In this document: one piece after another, positions 55,730 through 64,000 of the stretch
Numbering within the stretch: position 1 is the stretch's first letter
How the letters are laid out: each line of letters starts with the position of its first letter
NCBI RefSeq assembly: GCF_001650725.1
Contig: NZ_LXVX01000006.1
Span: forward strand, 33,362 to 97,361
Origin: Sphingobium sp. TCM1
Lineage (GTDB): Bacteria; Pseudomonadota; Alphaproteobacteria; Sphingomonadales; Sphingomonadaceae
Length of the DNA stretch: 64,000 nucleotides
Direction: 5' to 3'
Made by a program: the position numbers and the translations under genes
The notes under the pieces: model-generated
The model's database searches: none
Seen by the model: only the letters and a program-made list of their open reading frames with translations
Told to the model about the DNA's origin: nothing

Positions 55730-56901
55730 TGGCCGATTTCGATGCGATCATCCTGGGTGCGGGCGCGGCCGGCATGATGTGCGCCAGCGTCGCGGGGCAA
55801 CGGGGCCGGCGGGTGCTGCTTGCCGACCATGCCGACGCGCCGGGCAAGAAGATCCTGATTTCCGGCGGCGGGCGGTGCAACTTCACCAATATCCACACCG
55901 CGCCCGACCGCTATCTGTCGACCAATCCCCATTTCGCGAAATCCGCGCTGGGCCGCTACAGCGCGCAGGATTTCATCGCGCTGGTCGATCGCCATGGCAT
56001 CGCCTGGCATGAAAAGACGCTGGGGCAGCTTTTCTGCGACGGGTCGGCGAAGCAGGTCGTCGCGATGCTGGAAGCGGAATGCGCCAGGGGCGGGGTGACG
56101 ATGGCGCTCGGCCAGCCGGTCGCGGACGTCGATCATGGCGACGGCCTGTATCGGGTGCGGCTGGGCGACCGGGAGCATCGCGCGCCCGCGCTGGTGCTGG
56201 CTACCGGCGGGCCGTCCATTCCCAAGCTTGGCGCGACCGGTTTCGGCTATGACGTCGCGCGCCGTTTCGGCCTGTCGGTGGTGCAGCCGCGCCCGGCGTT
56301 GGTGCCCTTCACCCTGGGGCCGGAGGAGGCGCTGTTCCAGTCGCTCTCGGGCGTATCGGCCGATGTCGAGGTGCGCTGGGGCAAGACCCGCTTCCGCGAG
56401 GCGGCGCTCTTCACCCATCGCGGCCTGTCCGGTCCCGCGATGCTCCAGATCAGCAGCTACTGGCAGCATCGCACTCCGATCAACGTCAATTTCCTGCCCG
56501 ATCGCGGTGCCGACTGGCTGCTCGCCGAAAAGCGCGAACGGCCGCGCGCGACCCTGCGCAAGATTCTGGCGCAGGCATTGTCGGAACGGCTGGCCGACGC
56601 CCTGCTGGAGCGCATCGGGGTGCAGGGCGAGGTCGGCAACCTGTCCGACAAGATGCTGCGCCAGGCGGGCGCACGCCTGTCCGATTGGCCGTTCGTCCCC
56701 TCAGGCACCGAAGGTTATGCCAAGGCGGAAGTGACCGTGGGCGGCATCGCCACCGCCGGGCTGTCGTCGCGGACGATGGAAGCCGCCAAGGCGCCCGGCC
56801 TCTACGCCATCGGCGAGGCTGTGGACGTCACCGGCTGGCTGGGCGGCTATAATTTCCAGTGGGCCTGGGCGAGCGGCTGGGCCGCCGGACAGGCGCTGTA
56901 G
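55729..56901 (+). CDS. BaiN/RdsA (HI0933)-family FAD-dependent oxidoreductase
   Basis: 390 residues. FAD-binding Rossmann motif AIILGAGAAGMMCASVAG, followed by ISGGGRCNFTN, the family signature, then LATGGPSIPKLGATGFGYDVA. C-terminal ATAGLSSRTMEAAKAPGLYAIGEAVDVTGWLGGYNFQWAWASG, which closes the FAD site. Members have been linked to bile-acid or other ene reductions, but the native substrate in proteobacteria is unknown. Coupled to the YaiI gene. Confidence 0.94.
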   Translation: MADFDAIILGAGAAGMMCASVAGQRGRRVLLADHADAPGKKILISGGGRCNFTNIHTAPDRYLSTNPHFAKSALGRYSAQDFIALVDRHGIAWHEKTLGQLFCDGSAKQVVAMLEAECARGGVTMALGQPVADVDHGDGLYRVRLGDREHRAPALVLATGGPSIPKLGATGFGYDVARRFGLSVVQPRPALVPFTLGPEEALFQSLSGVSADVEVRWGKTRFREAALFTHRGLSGPAMLQISSYWQHRTPINVNFLPDRGADWLLAEKRERPRATLRKILAQALSERLADALLERIGVQGEVGNLSDKMLRQAGARLSDWPFVPSGTEGYAKAEVTVGGIATAGLSSRTMEAAKAPGLYAIGEAVDVTGWLGGYNFQWAWASGWAAGQAL

Positions 56902-56922
56902 CGCCGCGCGGCTACGGGCCGC

Positions 56923-58632
56923 TCAGGCCGTCTGCGCGCGCGCCGCGGCCACGCTCGCCTGAAGATGCTTCTGGCGGAACGGTTTGGACAGGCGGACGAT
57001 ATCGGGCGCGATCAGGTCGATCCCCTCATAGCCCGAGATGATGAGGACCGCGATCTCCGGCCGATCGACCCGCAGCCGCAGCGCCAGTTCCGCGCCGGTC
57101 ATGCCCGGCATCACATGATCGGTAATCACGATGTCGGGGCTGTAGCCGGCGTCGATCATGCCGATCGCCAGTTCGGCGCTGTCGATGTCGACCACCTCAT
57201 AGCCGAGCTCGGTCAGCATCTCGCGCGTACCGGTCCTGACCATCGCATTATCGTCGATCAGCAGCGCCTTGCCCTGGTTTTTCCCGGACACCGTTTGGTC
57301 GCTCCCGGCCAGGCCGGTCGCCTTCTTCGCCTTCTCGACCGGCAACCACAGCTGGACGTCCGTTCCCTTGCCGACCTCGCTGTCGATTTCCAGCGTGCCG
57401 CCCAGCTGGCCCGCCAGCCCATGCGCCATGGACAGGCCCAGTCCGGTGCCATGGCCGACGGGCTTGGTCGTGAAAAAGGGTTCCATGGCCGACACCTTGA
57501 CCGCCGGCGTCATGCCCGCGCCCGTGTCGGAGATGGTCAGGCAGACATAGTGGCCGGGCGCCAGAGCGGCGGGGAGTCCTCTTTCCCGCGCCTCCGCCGT
57601 GATCGTGAGCGCGCCGCCGCCGGGCATGGCGTCGCAGCTGTTCACCGCCAGGTTCAGGATCGCCAGTTCCAGCTGATGGGCGTCGGCATGGACCGCCGGC
57701 AGCGTCTGCGGCAGGTCGATGGTCAGGGTGATGCGCGGGCCGAGCGTGCTGGCCAGCAGCGCCTGCATCCCGGCGAGAAGATCGGGCAGGTCGACCGCCA
57801 CGGGCTGGAGAGGCTGGCGCCGGGCGAAGGCCAGCAGTCGTTGTACCAGTATCTGCGCCGATTCTGCCGCCTGCATGGCGATGCCGGCGGTCCGTTCCAC
57901 GGCGCCGGATGATCCGCTGCCGGACAATATGAGGTCAAGGCCGCCGATGATGGGCGTCAGCAGATTGTTGAAATCATGGGCCACATGGCCGGTCAACTGG
58001 CCCAGCATCTCCATCTTCTGCAGATGGCGCACCTTGTCCTGCGACTGTTCCAGCGCGCTGCTCTTTTCGCGAACGCGCTGGTCCAGATGGAGGTTCAGCG
58101 CTTCCAGCGATGCGAAGAGGCGGCCATTCTCCAATGCGGTCGATGCGGCGCGGGCCAACGCTTCCAGCAGGGCGACCTGATTGTCCGTTGGCGCCCCGGC
58201 CTCCGACCAATAGGCGCCAACGGCTGCGATCGGCTCGACCCGGCCGATCGGCACCATGACCATGGAGCGGACGAAAGTGCGGCGATAGGCCTCCTTGGGG
58301 ACGCGCGCATCATCCAGCACGTCCGGAATGACGGCGGTCTGACGGTTGAGCATGGCCCAGCCGGACACGCAGCGCTCGATCGGGAAACGCTGTCCCGCCC
58401 ACAGCGGCTCCATCGAATCCTCGGCGATATAATGGCATTCTTCCTCGTCCCGCAGGACGATAGCGATGCCGTCGGCGCCCACGGCCCGGCGGGCGAAAGC
58501 GCGAAGGACGGAGGTGATCGCGTCGAGCGACCGCGCGCCCGCCAATGCCTCCATGGCCTCGGCCGCCATCGACCAGCGTGCGGCCAGCGCTTTCTGTTCG
58601 GACGCGAATTCGCTGTCTATTCTCGCCTTCAT
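56923..58632 (-). CDS. Hybrid histidine kinase: GAF sensor, kinase and C-terminal receiver
   Basis: 569 residues, soluble. An N-terminal GAF domain (about 25-165) contains GADGIAIVLRDEEECHYIAED. The kinase core has the H-box LTGHVAHDFNNLLTPI (HAHDFNNLL type), N-box LAILNLAVNSCDAMPGGG, and ATP lid ISDTGAGMTP and GTGLGLSMAHGL. The C-terminal receiver has the acidic DD pair in LLIDDNAMVRTGT, phospho-acceptor in DIVITDHVMPG and lysine in VRLSKPF. No membrane segment, so the signal is cytosolic. No separate output gene is adjacent. Convergent with the flavoprotein gene. Confidence 0.95.
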   Translation of the reverse strand: MKARIDSEFASEQKALAARWSMAAEAMEALAGARSLDAITSVLRAFARRAVGADGIAIVLRDEEECHYIAEDSMEPLWAGQRFPIERCVSGWAMLNRQTAVIPDVLDDARVPKEAYRRTFVRSMVMVPIGRVEPIAAVGAYWSEAGAPTDNQVALLEALARAASTALENGRLFASLEALNLHLDQRVREKSSALEQSQDKVRHLQKMEMLGQLTGHVAHDFNNLLTPIIGGLDLILSGSGSSGAVERTAGIAMQAAESAQILVQRLLAFARRQPLQPVAVDLPDLLAGMQALLASTLGPRITLTIDLPQTLPAVHADAHQLELAILNLAVNSCDAMPGGGALTITAEARERGLPAALAPGHYVCLTISDTGAGMTPAVKVSAMEPFFTTKPVGHGTGLGLSMAHGLAGQLGGTLEIDSEVGKGTDVQLWLPVEKAKKATGLAGSDQTVSGKNQGKALLIDDNAMVRTGTREMLTELGYEVVDIDSAELAIGMIDAGYSPDIVITDHVMPGMTGAELALRLRVDRPEIAVLIISGYEGIDLIAPDIVRLSKPFRQKHLQASVAAARAQTA

Positions 58633-58774
58633 CGAGCAACCTCTGAATCGGCCATCGGCGGCTTATAGCATCGAACATGATCCGGAGGGAAATGGGCCGT
58701 CGTCAAACACTTATGACGATGCGACAGGCCGAATGTGGCTTCCGTCCGATTAACTATTCCACCCCCGGAAATCT

Positions 58775-60832
58775 CTAGGGTCCGCCGTCCTCGCCCTCCG
58801 GTTGCGTAGGGGCGATACGGGGCGGGGGCGTGCCCTGCGGCGGCAGCGGAAGCGGCTGGTCGGACGGGATTCGCAACTGGTTGCCGCCGATGTTCACCGT
58901 CATGCCCTCCGCGTCGACGCCCACTCCGACATTGCCGATTCCCGTTTCCACCGTGACATTGGCGATGGCGTTCACCAGGTCGCTATCCTGTTCCTCCTCC
59001 GACACCTGCTCGACCGGCTCGTTGATCGCGCCGCTCATGAAATTGCGCCAGATGCGCGCCGGCACGCCGCCGCCTGCCGCGCCGCCGGGCAGCGGGGCAT
59101 TGTCGTCATTGCCGATCCAGACCGCCGTCACCAGGCCGCCCGCATAGCCCACGAAAATGGCGTCGCGGCTGTCCTGCGTCGTGCCGGTCTTGCCGAAGGT
59201 GCTGGTGCGCAGTGCGGCAGCGCTGCCGGTGCCGCGATTGGCGGCGGAGGACAGCAGGTCGCGGATCATTTCCAGTTGGTCGTCGCTGAACCGGCGCTGG
59301 CGCTGCATCAGTTTCTCGAACCACCCCTGTTGCTCGGGCGGCAGGCCGTGCGCGACCACAGGATAGGCGCCGGCGGCGACCGAGGCATAGGCTTCGGCCA
59401 GTTCGATGAGCGGGATTTCGGATGTGCCGAGCGCGAGGCTGAGATCCTCGGTCAGCGGCGCGGTGACGCCCAGGTCGCGGGCGACCTTGATGACCGTATC
59501 GACGCCGACCTTCTGGGTCAGGCGCACGGCGGCGACATTGCTCGACGCGGCAAAGGCCTGGCGCAGGGTGATGCGCCCGCGATATTTGCCGCCATGGTTG
59601 GCCGGGCGATAGGTGCCGGTGGTGATCGGCGTATCGTCCACCATGTCGTCGGGCGTCATGCCCGAACGGAAAGCGGCCAGATAGACGAACAGCTTGAAGG
59701 TCGATCCGGGCTGGCGCTTCGCCTGCACCGCGCGGTTGAAGCTGCTCTTCGCATAATTTTTGCCGCCCACCATGGCGACGACGCTGCCATCCGGCTTCAT
59801 CGCCACCAGCGCCGCCTGCGCCTGGCCCAGCGGCGCGCGCCGGATCGCGGCTTCCGCAAGGCGCTGGATGCGCCAGTCGAGCGTGGTCGGCACTTCCTGT
59901 TCGCCATAGACGGCGCCGGCCCGGTCACGGGCATGGGGCAGAACCCAGTCGGCGAAATAGGTGCCGCTGGTCGGATCGGGATCGTCATGCAGGTTGAGCC
60001 GCGCGGGGGGCAGGGCGTTGCGCTCGGCCTGGCTGATATAGCCGGCGTCCACCATCGCCTGCGTGACCAGAGCGGCGCGGGCGCGCGCACCCTTTAGGTT
60101 GGACGTCGGGGCCAGCCGCGACGGCGCCTTGAGCAATCCGGCCAGCATCGCCGCCTGCGGGATGGTCAGCCGTTCGGGCGAGCGGTTGAAATAATGGCGC
60201 GCTGCGGCGCGCAGGCCATAGACATTGTCGCCGAAATAGACGTTGGAGAGATATCTCTCCATGATCTGGTCCTTGGTCAGCCAGGCTTCCAGCCAGACCG
60301 CGATCAGCGCCTCGCGCGCCTTGCGCCCGAACGTCCGGTCGCTGGACAGGAACATGCCCTTGGCCAGCTGCTGGGTGATGGTGCTGCCGCCCTGCGACGA
60401 TCCGTCCGACCAGAGATTATGCCACATCGCGCGCGCGACGCCGCGCGGATCGACGCCCCAATGGCTCTGGAACCGGCGATCCTCGATCGCCATGAAGGCC
60501 TGGGGCACATGGGCGGGCAGTTCCGTCATCGTCACCGGCTTGTCGATCACCGCGCCCCGACGGGCGATCAGATGGCCGTCGGCCGACATCAGGCTGATGG
60601 CGGGCGGCGCGATCGGCTTCAGGGATCGGGACAAGGGTGCGGTGACGGCCAGCCAGGCGATCAGGACCATCAGCAGCGCCAGGCCCGCCGCGACCACCCA
60701 GCCGAAAATCTGCATCCGCCGGCGCCAGGGCGTGGGCGGGGCGAAGGCGCTGGGCGGTCCGGCACCGAATGCGCGCGGCTGCGACGCGTCGGAAGGGACG
60801 GGTGGGACGGACTCGTTCATCGGTTCGGTCAT
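58775..60832 (-). CDS. Class A penicillin-binding protein (PBP1A-type)
   Basis: 685 residues. Cytosolic N-terminus, one transmembrane helix (about 38-62), then a GT51 glycosyltransferase domain: MAIEDRRFQSHWGVDPRG, GGSTITQQLAKGMFL and KAREALIAVWLE. The transpeptidase domain has the serine nucleophile in PGSTFKLFVY, SSN in AASSNVAAV and KTGT in FGKTGTTQD. Makes and crosslinks peptidoglycan. The C-terminus is proline-rich. Shorter than E. coli PBP1A and without an obvious inserted OB domain, as in sphingomonad homologues. A perfect palindrome (60863-60879) lies 30 nt upstream. Confidence 0.95.
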   Translation of the reverse strand: MTEPMNESVPPVPSDASQPRAFGAGPPSAFAPPTPWRRRMQIFGWVVAAGLALLMVLIAWLAVTAPLSRSLKPIAPPAISLMSADGHLIARRGAVIDKPVTMTELPAHVPQAFMAIEDRRFQSHWGVDPRGVARAMWHNLWSDGSSQGGSTITQQLAKGMFLSSDRTFGRKAREALIAVWLEAWLTKDQIMERYLSNVYFGDNVYGLRAAARHYFNRSPERLTIPQAAMLAGLLKAPSRLAPTSNLKGARARAALVTQAMVDAGYISQAERNALPPARLNLHDDPDPTSGTYFADWVLPHARDRAGAVYGEQEVPTTLDWRIQRLAEAAIRRAPLGQAQAALVAMKPDGSVVAMVGGKNYAKSSFNRAVQAKRQPGSTFKLFVYLAAFRSGMTPDDMVDDTPITTGTYRPANHGGKYRGRITLRQAFAASSNVAAVRLTQKVGVDTVIKVARDLGVTAPLTEDLSLALGTSEIPLIELAEAYASVAAGAYPVVAHGLPPEQQGWFEKLMQRQRRFSDDQLEMIRDLLSSAANRGTGSAAALRTSTFGKTGTTQDSRDAIFVGYAGGLVTAVWIGNDDNAPLPGGAAGGGVPARIWRNFMSGAINEPVEQVSEEEQDSDLVNAIANVTVETGIGNVGVGVDAEGMTVNIGGNQLRIPSDQPLPLPPQGTPPPRIAPTQPEGEDGGP

Positions 60833-60862
60833 GCTGTATTGTTCACATCATACAGTCAAGTA

Positions 60863-60879
60863 TGTCCCGCGCCGGGACA
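60863..60879. promoter_or_regulatory. Perfect palindrome between the PBP1A gene and a divergent small gene
   Basis: TGTCCCG-CGC-CGGGACA, seven-base arms without mismatch, 30 nt upstream of the PBP1A start and 55 nt upstream of the 67-residue gene. On the minus strand TTGACT lies just after it. A shared operator is possible. Confidence 0.4.
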
Positions 60880-60934
60880 GCCCAAAATTAACCATCTTTG
60901 GTAGTGGCAGAAATGGTAAATTCCGCGTTAACCA

Positions 60935-61138
60935 ATGCACATGCGAAACCGTCCTCTTGTCCTCACGACCGAATCGGCCCGCCATCCCTTCCGCCAGCGG
61001 CTCCCAGCCCATGTCCTGCGCGTGATGCCGGAGGGCGCCGGCCGCAGGAAGCGCCCGGTCGACGACGACAGCGACTGGAAGCTGTTTGCACTGAGCTTCT
61101 GCGCCTTCTTCTGGGCCTTTTACGGCTTCATTTTCTGA
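60935..61138 (+). CDS. Small conserved-looking membrane protein
   Basis: 67 residues from ATG 60935 (60941 also possible). Basic, proline/arginine-rich first half (RHPFRQRLPAHVLRVMPEG, GRRKRP), an acidic DDDSDW turn, then one C-terminal membrane helix (KLFALSFCAFFWAFYGFIF). This pattern, a cytosolic tail with a C-terminal anchor rich in Phe, looks like real protein, and I recall similar short sphingomonad proteins. No ribosome-binding site is visible. Function unknown. Convergent with the MFS gene, 8 nt apart. Confidence 0.6.
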   Translation: MHMRNRPLVLTTESARHPFRQRLPAHVLRVMPEGAGRRKRPVDDDSDWKLFALSFCAFFWAFYGFIF

Positions 61139-61146
61139 TCCGTCGG

Positions 61147-62472
61147 TCAGTGGCACGGCGGGCCGTCGCAAGCCCCGTCGTCACACGCCTTGTGCAGCCG
61201 CCATGCCATCCAGGCGCAGGGCAGTGACAGGATCGCGACCAGCAGCAATTGCATCACGACCGACACGCCTGCGATGCTGAGGCCGATGGCGCAGAGCGAT
61301 CCCACCACCATTGCGCCGGAATTGACGATATTGTTGGCCGCGACCGTCCGCGCCGCCTCGCATTTTTCCACCGTGGTGGTCAGGAAGGCGTAGAGCGGCA
61401 CCACGAACATGCCGCCGAAGGTCGCCACGCCCAGCAGGCAGAGCGAGAGCGGGATGGCGAGCGGATGCGCCATGAACCCCGCCAGCGAGAGCATCTGCCC
61501 GCCCGGCGCCGGCGTCCACAGGTCGCACACGATGTGGAAGGCGACGATGCACAGGCCCATGCCGATCACCGATGCGGGCGCATATTTGGCCGACACATGC
61601 CCCTGGAGCAGCCGGTTGATCGCGATCGACCCGATTGCGATGCCGATCGAGAAGATGGCGAGGAACAGGCTGGCTACCGGCTTGTCGGCTGTCAGCACGT
61701 TTTTCACCAGCGGCGGAAACTGGATGAAAAGGATGGAGCCGACCGCCCAGAACAGGCTGATCGACATGATCGCCAGGAACAGGCGGCGAATGTGCATCGT
61801 CCCGCGCACCAGCGCGATCGACGAACGGACGATATGGAAATCGATGGGTTGCTTTTCGAGCAGGGACGGAGCCGACGGCACCTCGCGGCCCGCGACATAG
61901 CCGATCAGCGCGGTGATGATGATGCCCATGGCGGCCACCTCCACCGGGATGATCCCGGCCAGGATGGTGCCGGCCAGAATCGCGATATAGGTGCCCGCCT
62001 CGACCAGGCCGGTGCCGCCCAGCACTTCCTCGTCATGCAGATGCTGGGGCAGGATCGCATATTTGATCGGGCCGAAGAAGGTCGAATGGATGCCCATGGC
62101 GAACAGCGCGGCGAGCAGCAGCGGGATCGCCAGGCTATGCACGCCGATGCCGCTCCAGATCAGGGCCAGGCCGACCGCGCCGACCGCCATGATCAGGATT
62201 TCCGCCGCCTTCACCCATCGAATGATGGTCGCCTTGTCCCGCTGATCGGCGAGTTGGCCCGACAGGGCGGACAGCAGGAAGAAGGGTAGGATGAACAGGC
62301 CGGTCGCCAGCGCACTGAACCAGGTTTCGGACCGTTCGTCATTATAGACTTGGTATACGACGAACAGAACCATCGCGTTCTTGAACAGGTTGTCGTTGAA
62401 CGCGCCCAGCAGCTGGGTGATGAACAGCGGCAAAAAACGGCGCTTGTTCAGGAGCCTGAGAGAGGCTTGCAT
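61147..62472 (-). CDS. MFS transporter, LplT-like
   Basis: 441 residues, twelve helices. N-terminal FITQLLGAFNDNLFKNAMVLF is characteristic of the lysophospholipid transporter LplT and of the transporter half of Aas/LplT fusions. The cytosolic loop LADQRDKATIIRWVKAAEI and IHSTFFGPIKYAILPQHL are also typical of that group. It may flip lysophospholipids for re-acylation; the acyltransferase half is not fused here and not adjacent. The C-terminus ends in a short Cys/His tail (CDDGACDGPPCH), a possible metal-binding motif. Confidence 0.92.
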   Translation of the reverse strand: MQASLRLLNKRRFLPLFITQLLGAFNDNLFKNAMVLFVVYQVYNDERSETWFSALATGLFILPFFLLSALSGQLADQRDKATIIRWVKAAEILIMAVGAVGLALIWSGIGVHSLAIPLLLAALFAMGIHSTFFGPIKYAILPQHLHDEEVLGGTGLVEAGTYIAILAGTILAGIIPVEVAAMGIIITALIGYVAGREVPSAPSLLEKQPIDFHIVRSSIALVRGTMHIRRLFLAIMSISLFWAVGSILFIQFPPLVKNVLTADKPVASLFLAIFSIGIAIGSIAINRLLQGHVSAKYAPASVIGMGLCIVAFHIVCDLWTPAPGGQMLSLAGFMAHPLAIPLSLCLLGVATFGGMFVVPLYAFLTTTVEKCEAARTVAANNIVNSGAMVVGSLCAIGLSIAGVSVVMQLLLVAILSLPCAWMAWRLHKACDDGACDGPPCH

Positions 62473-62593
62473 GTTATGGGGCGTCTTCTTTCCCGTTAGC
62501 GACCGGGCCGGGGTCTAGCGGCTGGCGGCGTTCCTGTCCAATGCTTGCATCGCCTCGCTTGTGCAGCGTGCCGGACTGTGGCAGTTCGCGGCC

Positions 62594-63172
62594 ATGCTGA
62601 CGCTGCCCAATTTGCTGACGCTTTCGCGCATCCTGACCGTGCCGTTGCTCGTCGCCCTGCTCTGGCCCGAAGAATTGGCGGGCGTGGGGCAGGGCGCGCG
62701 CTGGACCACCGGCTATGCGCTGGCCTTCGGCCTTTATTGCCTCATGGGCGTGACCGATTATTTCGACGGCTATCTGGCGCGGGCGCAGGGAACGGTGTCG
62801 AAACTCGGCGTCTTCCTTGATCCGATCGCCGACAAGATCATGGTCGGCGCGGTCATCCTGATGCTGGCCGCGACGCGCGACATCGCCGGCATCCATATCG
62901 TTGCCGCGATGATCATCCTGCTGCGCGAGATTGCCGTCTCGGGACTGCGGGAATTCCTGGCCGGGTTGCAGGTGTCGGTGCCGGTGTCGCGCCTGGCGAA
63001 GTGGAAGACGACCTTCCAGATCATCGCCCTGGGCGCGCTGATCCTGGCCGGGGCCGTGCCGCAATTCGCCTTCGTGCAGATGGTCGGCATCCTCACCCTC
63101 TGGGCGGCTGCGATCCTGACCCTCGTCACCGGTTGGGACTATCTGCGCGTCGGCATCCGGCACATGGACTGA
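62594..63172 (+). CDS. pgsA: CDP-diacylglycerol-glycerol-3-phosphate 3-phosphatidyltransferase
   Basis: 192 residues from ATG 62594. Makes phosphatidylglycerophosphate, committed step to phosphatidylglycerol and cardiolipin. Integral membrane protein; the CDP-alcohol phosphatidyltransferase motif D-x2-D-G-x2-A-R-x8-G-x3-D-x3-D is intact in TDYFDGYLARAQG and LGVFLDPIADK. N-terminus MLTLPNLLTLSRIL is typical. moaD begins 3 nt after its stop. Confidence 0.95.
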   Translation: MLTLPNLLTLSRILTVPLLVALLWPEELAGVGQGARWTTGYALAFGLYCLMGVTDYFDGYLARAQGTVSKLGVFLDPIADKIMVGAVILMLAATRDIAGIHIVAAMIILLREIAVSGLREFLAGLQVSVPVSRLAKWKTTFQIIALGALILAGAVPQFAFVQMVGILTLWAAAILTLVTGWDYLRVGIRHMD

Positions 63173-63175
63173 CCG

Positions 63176-63436
63176 ATGGCGCAGCTCAGCATCGTCTATT
63201 TTGCCTGGGTGCGGGAGGCGATCGGTCGCGACGAGGAGCGGATCGACCGCCCGGATCCCGGCACCACCATTGCCCAGCTGGTGGCGTCCCTCGCGGCGCG
63301 GGGCGGCGGTTATGCGCAGGCGCTGGGCGATTCGGATCGTCTGCGCGCCGCGATCGACCAGCGTTTCGTGCCGATCGACAGCCCGGTCGGCGACGCGCGC
63401 GAACTGGCCCTGTTCCCGCCGGTGACGGGCGGATGA
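63176..63436 (+). CDS. moaD: Molybdopterin synthase sulfur carrier subunit
   Basis: 86 residues. Ubiquitin-fold small subunit whose C-terminal Gly-Gly (PPVTGG) becomes a thiocarboxylate and donates sulfur to make molybdopterin. N-terminus LSIVYFAWVREAIGRDEERI is standard. The stop overlaps the moaE start (ATGA). The pgsA-moaD-moaE arrangement is common in alphaproteobacteria. Confidence 0.95.
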   Translation: MAQLSIVYFAWVREAIGRDEERIDRPDPGTTIAQLVASLAARGGGYAQALGDSDRLRAAIDQRFVPIDSPVGDARELALFPPVTGG

Positions 63437-63876
63437 AGCGGATCGCGATCCAGTCGGACGATTTCGACGTCGGGGACGAACTGGCCGCGCTGGAGGCGCT
63501 GGGCGGCGGCGGCGTGGCGAGCTTCACCGGCGTAGTGCGGGGCGAAGGCGGCCTCGTCGCACTGGAACTGGAACATTATCCGGCGATGACGCAGGCGCAG
63601 GTCGAACGGATCGTCGGGGACGCGACGGCGCGCTGGCCGCTACTGGGCGTCAGCGTCATCCACCGGTTCGGACGGCTGGAGCCGGGCGCTCGGATCGTGT
63701 TCGTCGGTACCGCCTCGCGTCATCGCACGGCGGCGCTGGAAAGCTGCGCCTTCCTGATCGACTGGCTGAAATCGCACGCGCCCTTCTGGAAGAAGGAACA
63801 TTTCGAAAGCGGTGTGACCCAATGGGTCGAGGCCCGCGCCGAGGATGAGGCGAAGGCGAAAGGTTGGCAAGCCTGA
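63433..63876 (+). CDS. moaE: Molybdopterin synthase catalytic subunit
   Basis: 147 residues. Large subunit of molybdopterin synthase. Motifs: GGGGVASFTGVVRGE, LELEHYPAMTQAQ, VIHRFGRLEPGA, and the active-site lysine region WLKSHAPFWKKEHF. Coupled to moaD. Confidence 0.96.
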   Translation: MKRIAIQSDDFDVGDELAALEALGGGGVASFTGVVRGEGGLVALELEHYPAMTQAQVERIVGDATARWPLLGVSVIHRFGRLEPGARIVFVGTASRHRTAALESCAFLIDWLKSHAPFWKKEHFESGVTQWVEARAEDEAKAKGWQA

Positions 63877-63912
63877 ACCGCCGCAGCCGATCGGCTGGTC
63901 TGAAAGCGACCC

Positions 63913-64000
63913 AGACTGTGTGAAAACGCGTCAGATGTGGTATGGTGATCCAACGTTTTGGGGGATCATATGGGTCGCTTCATTTCCGGTGCTGATCGCA
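63913..64000 (+). mobile_element. Left end of an IS1182-type insertion sequence (cut by window edge)
   Basis: AGACTGTGTGAAAACGC at 63913-63929 looks like a terminal inverted repeat, followed 40 nt later by GGGGGATCAT and a start codon whose product begins MGRFISGADR. That N-terminus is characteristic of IS1182-family transposases. The right end is outside the window, so length, target duplication and intactness cannot be judged. Confidence 0.6.
63970..64000 (+). CDS. IS1182-family transposase, N-terminal 10 codons only
   Basis: ATG 63970 preceded by GGGGGA at a good distance. Ten codons read MGRFISGADR, matching the MGRF-x-GADR start of IS1182-family DDE transposases. Partial at the window edge. 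Confidence 0.6.
   Translation, partial: MGRFISGADR

Noticed and set aside
61249..62289. 346-codon plus-strand frame antisense to the MFS gene
   Set aside because: His/Asp/Arg-rich mirror translation; the transporter is supported by family motifs.

Overview
The window is one stretch of a high-G+C alphaproteobacterial chromosome, most likely Sphingomonadaceae (Sphingobium/Sphingomonas-like). The reasons are: pyruvate dehydrogenase E1-beta with a fused lipoyl domain, a DUF4170 protein, a DUF3035 lipoprotein directly after lspA, a solitary GH79 enzyme, several TTG/GTG starts, and many short inverted repeats of the sort scattered through sphingomonad genomes. Nearly all of it is ordinary housekeeping DNA. 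I see no rRNA, tRNA, CRISPR array or prophage. The only insertion sequence is one whose left end begins in the last ~90 bases.

Layout. 1-2.5 kb (minus): yqeY-like, a DUF559 gene set between inverted repeats, and dnaG (its C-terminus lies beyond the left edge). 2.6-9 kb (plus): carA, an RraB-like gene, a small exported protein, carB, greA, rhomboid protease. 9-11.5 kb (minus): DUF4170 and a four-gene cluster of small membrane proteins resembling E. coli YqjD/YqjE. 11.7-16 kb (plus): eno, ftsB-like, pdhA, pdhB (glycolysis into acetyl-CoA, with a divisome gene between). 16-19.3 kb (minus): two TadE-like pseudopilins and a von Willebrand TadG. 19.5-26.7 kb: squalene/phytoene-synthase-like protein, EF-hand protein, trmFO, GH79 glycosidase, sodC, thpR, Bax-inhibitor-1 protein, glutathione transferase. 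27-30.6 kb (minus): PhoQ/PhoP-like two-component system, PepSY protein, SIMPL-domain protein. 30.8-36.1 kb (plus): ABC-F protein Uup, VIT-family transporter, glutathione peroxidase, M20 peptidase, TRIC channel. 36.2-39.6 kb (minus): O-antigen-ligase-like protein and SppA. 39.7-47.6 kb (plus): gpmA, purE-purK, folA, ribF, ileS-lspA-DUF3035. 47.6-55.1 kb (minus): a long co-oriented run containing an iron-sulfur scaffold, Kef antiporter, DUF423, Zur, PnuC, NadR-like kinase, dxs, HNH protein, SRPBCC and ArsR. 55.3-56.9 kb (plus): YaiI and a BaiN-type flavoprotein. 56.9-60.8 kb (minus): hybrid histidine kinase and PBP1A. 60.9-63.9 kb: a 67-residue protein, LplT-like MFS transporter, pgsA, moaD, moaE. 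63.9 kb onward: IS1182-type left end.

How genes work together. carAB, purEK and folA feed nucleotide synthesis; eno, gpmA and pdhAB are central carbon; lspA, DUF3035, PBP1A, pgsA and the O-antigen ligase build the envelope; PnuC plus the NadR-like kinase form a nicotinamide riboside salvage pair. Many junctions use ATGA, GTGA, TTGA or TAATG overlaps, so translational coupling is widespread.

Most notable observations: a near-perfect 22-bp inverted repeat covering promoter, ribosome-binding site and start codon of the SRPBCC-ArsR operon; a Shine-Dalgarno-masking hairpin before the DUF4170 gene; the DUF559 cassette that has become the leader of dnaG; an H1-like tailed protein heading the YqjD/E-like cluster; and several families of dispersed inverted repeats. 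I did not find a clearly new multi-gene system.
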